Positions 61,311 to 64,000 of a stretch of DNA of 64,000 nt are shown here, in pieces; the first letter of the stretch is position 1, and each line of letters starts with the position of its first letter. The notes beneath the pieces were generated by a model. It was not told the origin of the DNA. It did not search any database and saw only the letters and a program-made list of their open reading frames with translations. The position numbers and the translations under genes were made by a program. Where the stretch lies: NCBI GenBank assembly GCA_964579205.1, contig CAZOFH010000002.1, forward strand, positions 102,821 through 166,820, in the 5' to 3' direction. Origin of the DNA: UBA7867 sp964579205 (GTDB lineage Bacteria > Bacillota > Clostridia > Christensenellales > UBA1242).

Positions 61311-62542
61311 GTAAATTAGAGATTTTGGCGCCTGCTGGCGATATTGAGAAGTTAAAGACAGCGTACTATTTCGGCGCTGACGCTTGTTACTTTGCGGGTA
61401 AAAAGTGGGGCTTGCGTGCGTTTAGCGAAAATTTCGGCAATGACGAGTTGCGCGAGTATGTCGAATATGCGCACCGTTTGGGCAAAAAAGCCTACATTAC
61501 CGTGAATATTCAGGCACACAATAGCGACTTTGACGGGCTGGACGATTATTTGAGGTATTTGGAGCAAATTGGTGCCGACGCGGTGATTGTTTCGGATGCG
61601 GGCGTGATGAGCCTGTGTCGTACTGTCGCGCCTAATTTGCCTATTCACTTGTCTACGCAGGCGTGTGCGACCAACAAGTATTCTGCCGCTTTTTGGGCTG
61701 CTGCTGGTGCAAAGCGCATTATCTTGGCACGCGAATTGAGCATCGAAGAAATCAAGGAGATTAGGGACTTTTTGCCTAAGGAAATAGAACTCGAGGCTTT
61801 TGTGCACGGTGCGATGTGTATCAGTTATAGCGGTCGCTGCCTTTTGAGCAACTATTTGACTGGCAGGGATAGCAACCGTGGCGCGTGCGTGCAAGCGTGC
61901 CGTTGGGAGTATTACATTACCGAAAAGAGCCGTTCTGACTCAGGTCAGGGCGAGGAGTATCAGATTCAGCAGGACGAGCGCAGTACCTATATCCTCAATA
62001 GCAAGGATTTGTGTATGGTCAACTATTTGGATCGCTTGGCTGCGGCTGGTGTCACCAGTTTCAAGATTGAGGGGCGTATGAAGTCGCCTTATTACGTTGC
62101 AAACGTGGTCAACACATACCGTAGAGCGCTCGATTTGCTGGAGAACCACCCCGAGGAGTACGTTATCGACCCTCAGCGCGTGGCAGAACTCGAGAAATGC
62201 AGCCATCGCAGGTTTACTACAGGGTTTTTCTTGCATTCGGAAGACAAGGAGTATCCCGAGTCAAGCCAGCCTGTCTCTACATACGATTTTGTAGCGCAGG
62301 TAGTGGGCGACAGTCAGGACGGTTTTGCTACTGTCGAGCAGCGCAATAGGTTCAAGGCTGGGGACGAAATCGAGATTTTGTCGCCAACAGACACCTTTAA
62401 TAAGGTCTTTGTCGTCGAGGAAATGTACAACGATGAGGGCGAAAAGGTGGATGACGCCTTGCTAGTGCAGCAAAAATTGAGGCTCAAGTGTCCTTTCGTG
62501 CTGCACGAGGGCGATATTTTGCGCAAGAAAAAAGTAAAATAA
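61307..62542 (+). CDS. trhP: U32-family tRNA hydroxylation protein (TrhP-like)
   Basis: 411 residues. Peptidase U32 signature EAFVHGAMCISYSGRCLLSNYLTGRDSNRGACVQACR, split here for its cysteines, which in TrhP hold an iron-sulfur cluster. N-terminal barrel EILAPAGDIEKLKTAYYFGADACYFA. Makes 5-hydroxyuridine 34 from prephenate in studied relatives. Bacillus has two such genes (yrrN, yrrO); here there is one. The GKKW...FSENF part is typical of the YrrO group. Confidence 0.88.
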   Translation: MSKLEILAPAGDIEKLKTAYYFGADACYFAGKKWGLRAFSENFGNDELREYVEYAHRLGKKAYITVNIQAHNSDFDGLDDYLRYLEQIGADAVIVSDAGVMSLCRTVAPNLPIHLSTQACATNKYSAAFWAAAGAKRIILARELSIEEIKEIRDFLPKEIELEAFVHGAMCISYSGRCLLSNYLTGRDSNRGACVQACRWEYYITEKSRSDSGQGEEYQIQQDERSTYILNSKDLCMVNYLDRLAAAGVTSFKIEGRMKSPYYVANVVNTYRRALDLLENHPEEYVIDPQRVAELEKCSHRRFTTGFFLHSEDKEYPESSQPVSTYDFVAQVVGDSQDGFATVEQRNRFKAGDEIEILSPTDTFNKVFVVEEMYNDEGEKVDDALLVQQKLRLKCPFVLHEGDILRKKKVK

Positions 62543-62586
62543 TCTGCGACCTAATTGCTGAGTAGCGATTTTGGGGCGCGAAAAAC

Positions 62587-62621
62587 AAAAAAGTTATGCT
62601 TTGGATAAGCATAACTTTTTT
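62587..62621. terminator. Two-way terminator between trhP and ung
   Basis: A 15-bp perfect stem (AAAAAAGTTATGCTT and its complement) with loop TGGAT, flanked by A and T runs; serves convergent genes. Confidence 0.9.
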
Positions 62622-63292
62622 TATTGCTTGCGTATGTGCCAGTCAATCTCGCTTTTGTTCATCGATTTCAAGAATTCGTTGCATTTGCTGAAATGTTTGC
62701 AGCCAAAGAACCCTGCATAGGCAGATAGCGGGCTAGGGTGCGGGGCAGTGAGTACAAAGTGCTTCGTTTTGTCGATGACTTCGCCGACCGATTTTGCATT
62801 ATTGCCCCATAGCATAAAGATAATGGGGTCGTTTCGCTCTCCGAGGAGGCGGATAATGGCTGAGGTAAATTGCTCCCAGCCCTTGCCCCTGTGCGAGTTC
62901 GCCGCACCTCTGCGTACCGTGAGGACTGAGTTTAGCAGCAGAACCCCTTGCTTTGCCCATTGCGTCAGGTCGCCCGATAGGGGGATAGGGTAGCCGAGGT
63001 CGTTTTGGATTTCTTTGTATATGTTTTGTAGGCTCGGCGGCACCGCTACTCCGTCTTGTACCGAAAATGATAGCCCGTGCGCCTGTCGCGGCTCGTGATA
63101 AGGGTCTTGACCAATGATGACTACCTTGACCTTGTCGTATGGCACCATATTGAGCGCGTTAAAGACATTGTCCGCCTCTGGGTAGATGGTGTAGTGCGCG
63201 TATTCGTCGTCGAGAAACGCCTGCAATTCTTTGTAATACGGTTTTTCAAACTCAGGTTTGAGGAGTTCGTACCACGATTTTGATATTTTCAT
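62621..63292 (-). CDS. ung: Uracil-DNA glycosylase, family 1
   Basis: 223 residues from ATG 63292 after AAGGAAAAA. Catalytic GQDPYH (61-66, Asp63), uracil-binding LLLNSVLTVR, and HPSPLSAYAGFFGC near the C-terminus. Removes uracil from DNA. The start 12 codons upstream has no ribosome site. Confidence 0.97.
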   Translation of the reverse strand: MKISKSWYELLKPEFEKPYYKELQAFLDDEYAHYTIYPEADNVFNALNMVPYDKVKVVIIGQDPYHEPRQAHGLSFSVQDGVAVPPSLQNIYKEIQNDLGYPIPLSGDLTQWAKQGVLLLNSVLTVRRGAANSHRGKGWEQFTSAIIRLLGERNDPIIFMLWGNNAKSVGEVIDKTKHFVLTAPHPSPLSAYAGFFGCKHFSKCNEFLKSMNKSEIDWHIRKQ

Positions 63293-63370
63293 ATACTTTT
63301 TCCTTGTAGTTTTTCTATAAAATATCATTTTTTATGACAAAAAGTCAACCGTTTTCGACATATTATATTA

Positions 63371-63387
63371 TATATATAAGGATAATG
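63371..63387 (+). promoter_or_regulatory. AT-rich TATATATAAGGATAATG element before the rRNA promoter
   Basis: Third occurrence of the string also found at 3331 and 52687. It lies 80 bases after the ung start (other strand) and about 130 bases before the rrn promoter. Role unknown. Confidence 0.35.
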
Positions 63388-63517
63388 GGGGAGAATTTTG
63401 TGGCGAAAATCGTCTCAAAAACCACAAACACACGGGTGGGTTGACCGAGAAAGGGGCAAAAAAGGGCAAAAAACCACACTTTTTTGAGAAATTTTAAAAA
63501 AAGTTTGAAAAAAGTTG

Positions 63518-63546
63518 TTGACATTCTTGGGATATACTGCTATAAT
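63518..63546 (+). promoter_or_regulatory. Ribosomal RNA promoter
   Basis: TTGACA (63518-63523), 17-bp spacer, TATAAT (63541-63546), a perfect consensus. The A/T-tract upstream (63490-63514) looks like an UP element. Confidence 0.92.
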
Positions 63547-63555
63547 GGACACCGT

Positions 63556-63719
63556 CATCACGTGAGTAACGTGTGACAAGCACTTTGAAAATTGAATAGT
63601 TTTATACAAGATAAAGTTAAGGTTTTTTGAGTTCTTGTCAATTCTGTACATTAGTACAAATAATTAACAATTAATCAAAATCTCAAATTACGCAAGTAGT
63701 TTGGTTTTGAGTCATAATT
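63556..63719 (+). other. rRNA leader
   Basis: Begins with an imperfect hairpin, GTCATCACG with CGTGTGAC. Contains ACTTTGAAAATTGAATA, close to the boxA-like string common in Firmicute rrn leaders and spacers. GACAAG (63574) and CTTGTC (about 63634) could pair for processing. Confidence 0.55.
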
Positions 63720-64000
63720 AAACATTAGAGTTTGATCCTGGCTCAGGACGAACGCTGGCGGCGTGCTTAATACATGCAAGTCGAACGAGGTATAGTAGCA
63801 ATACTATGCCGAGTGGCGAACGGGTGAGTAACACGTGAGCAACCTGCCCTACACTGGGGGACAACAGCTAGAAATGGCTGCTAATACCGCATAAGACCAC
63901 AGCACCGCATGGTGCAGAGGTAAAAGGCTACGGTCGGTGTAGGATGGGCTCGCGCACTATTAGCTAGTTGGTGAGGTAATGGCTCACCAAGGCTGCGATA
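63720..64000 (+). rRNA. rrs: 16S ribosomal RNA, 5' part
   Basis: AGAGTTTGATCCTGGCTCAG starts at 63727, equal to position 8 in E. coli numbering, so the 5' end is near 63720. Then GGACGAACGCTGGCGGCGTGC and GTGAGTAACACGTGAG follow in the right places. Cut by the window end. Clostridia-like. Confidence 0.97.

Overview
The window comes from a spore-forming, anaerobic Firmicute of the Clostridia type. Support: the sigma-F operon (spoIIAA-spoIIAB-sigF), spoIVA, a spoVD-type PBP and a spoVB-like flippase; an oxygen-sensitive class III ribonucleotide reductase (nrdD-nrdG); RNase J and a DUF4364 protein; and a MurE with the DNPR motif of meso-diaminopimelate enzymes. The first 281 bases of a 16S rRNA gene close the window. 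An uncultured gut Clostridia lineage, perhaps near Christensenellales, is an inference only.

Layout. 1-8.7 kb: 3' end of a subtilase, the sigma-F operon, nth, obg, yhbY, two unknown genes (one a lipoprotein) and spoIVA behind a sigma-E-like promoter. 8.9-14.4 kb: a 1503-residue repeat lipoprotein behind a consensus promoter, then an unknown 220-residue protein behind another sigma-E-like promoter. 14.5-24.1 kb: a metallophosphoesterase and a shortened dcw cluster (rsmH, ftsL-like, spoVD, murE, mraY, murD, ftsW) without murG, murC or ftsQ. 24.1-26.2 kb: accessory stretch with palindromic repeats, including an 84-bp cloverleaf. 26.2-30.0 kb, minus strand: an operon of a glycosyltransferase-like protein, gap, a TM2 protein and mnmA. 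30.3-35.5 kb: spoVB-like gene, two HU genes, dusB and a degenerate Na/Pi-cotransporter relative. 35.5-42.8 kb: pgk-tpiA-gpmI, then secG-rnr-smpB-ssrA. 42.9-49.95 kb: a coiled-coil membrane protein, a patatin phospholipase, a ComEC-like hydrolase, and nrdDG under two NrdR boxes. 50-56.6 kb: poorly known genes, ending in a 1244-residue surface protein with a cluster of CxxCxGxG zinc-finger-like motifs. 57-63.3 kb: two membrane proteins, rnjA, trmR-trhP and ung. 63.5 kb to the end: rRNA promoter and 16S rRNA.

How the genes work together. The sporulation genes cover forespore sigma control, coat-base assembly and cortex synthesis, and two sigma-E-like promoters tie an unknown gene to the same mother-cell programme. 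smpB, tmRNA and RNase R form the ribosome-rescue set; the tmRNA tag ends unusually in YAY. mnmA, trmR and trhP all modify wobble uridine 34 of tRNAs. Most sigma-A promoters read here are TTGACA or TTGAAA, 17 bp, TATAAT, often preceded by TGTGC. The least explained material is the surface protein at 52.8 kb, the cloverleaf repeats, and several genes that keep a known fold but have lost its signature residues.
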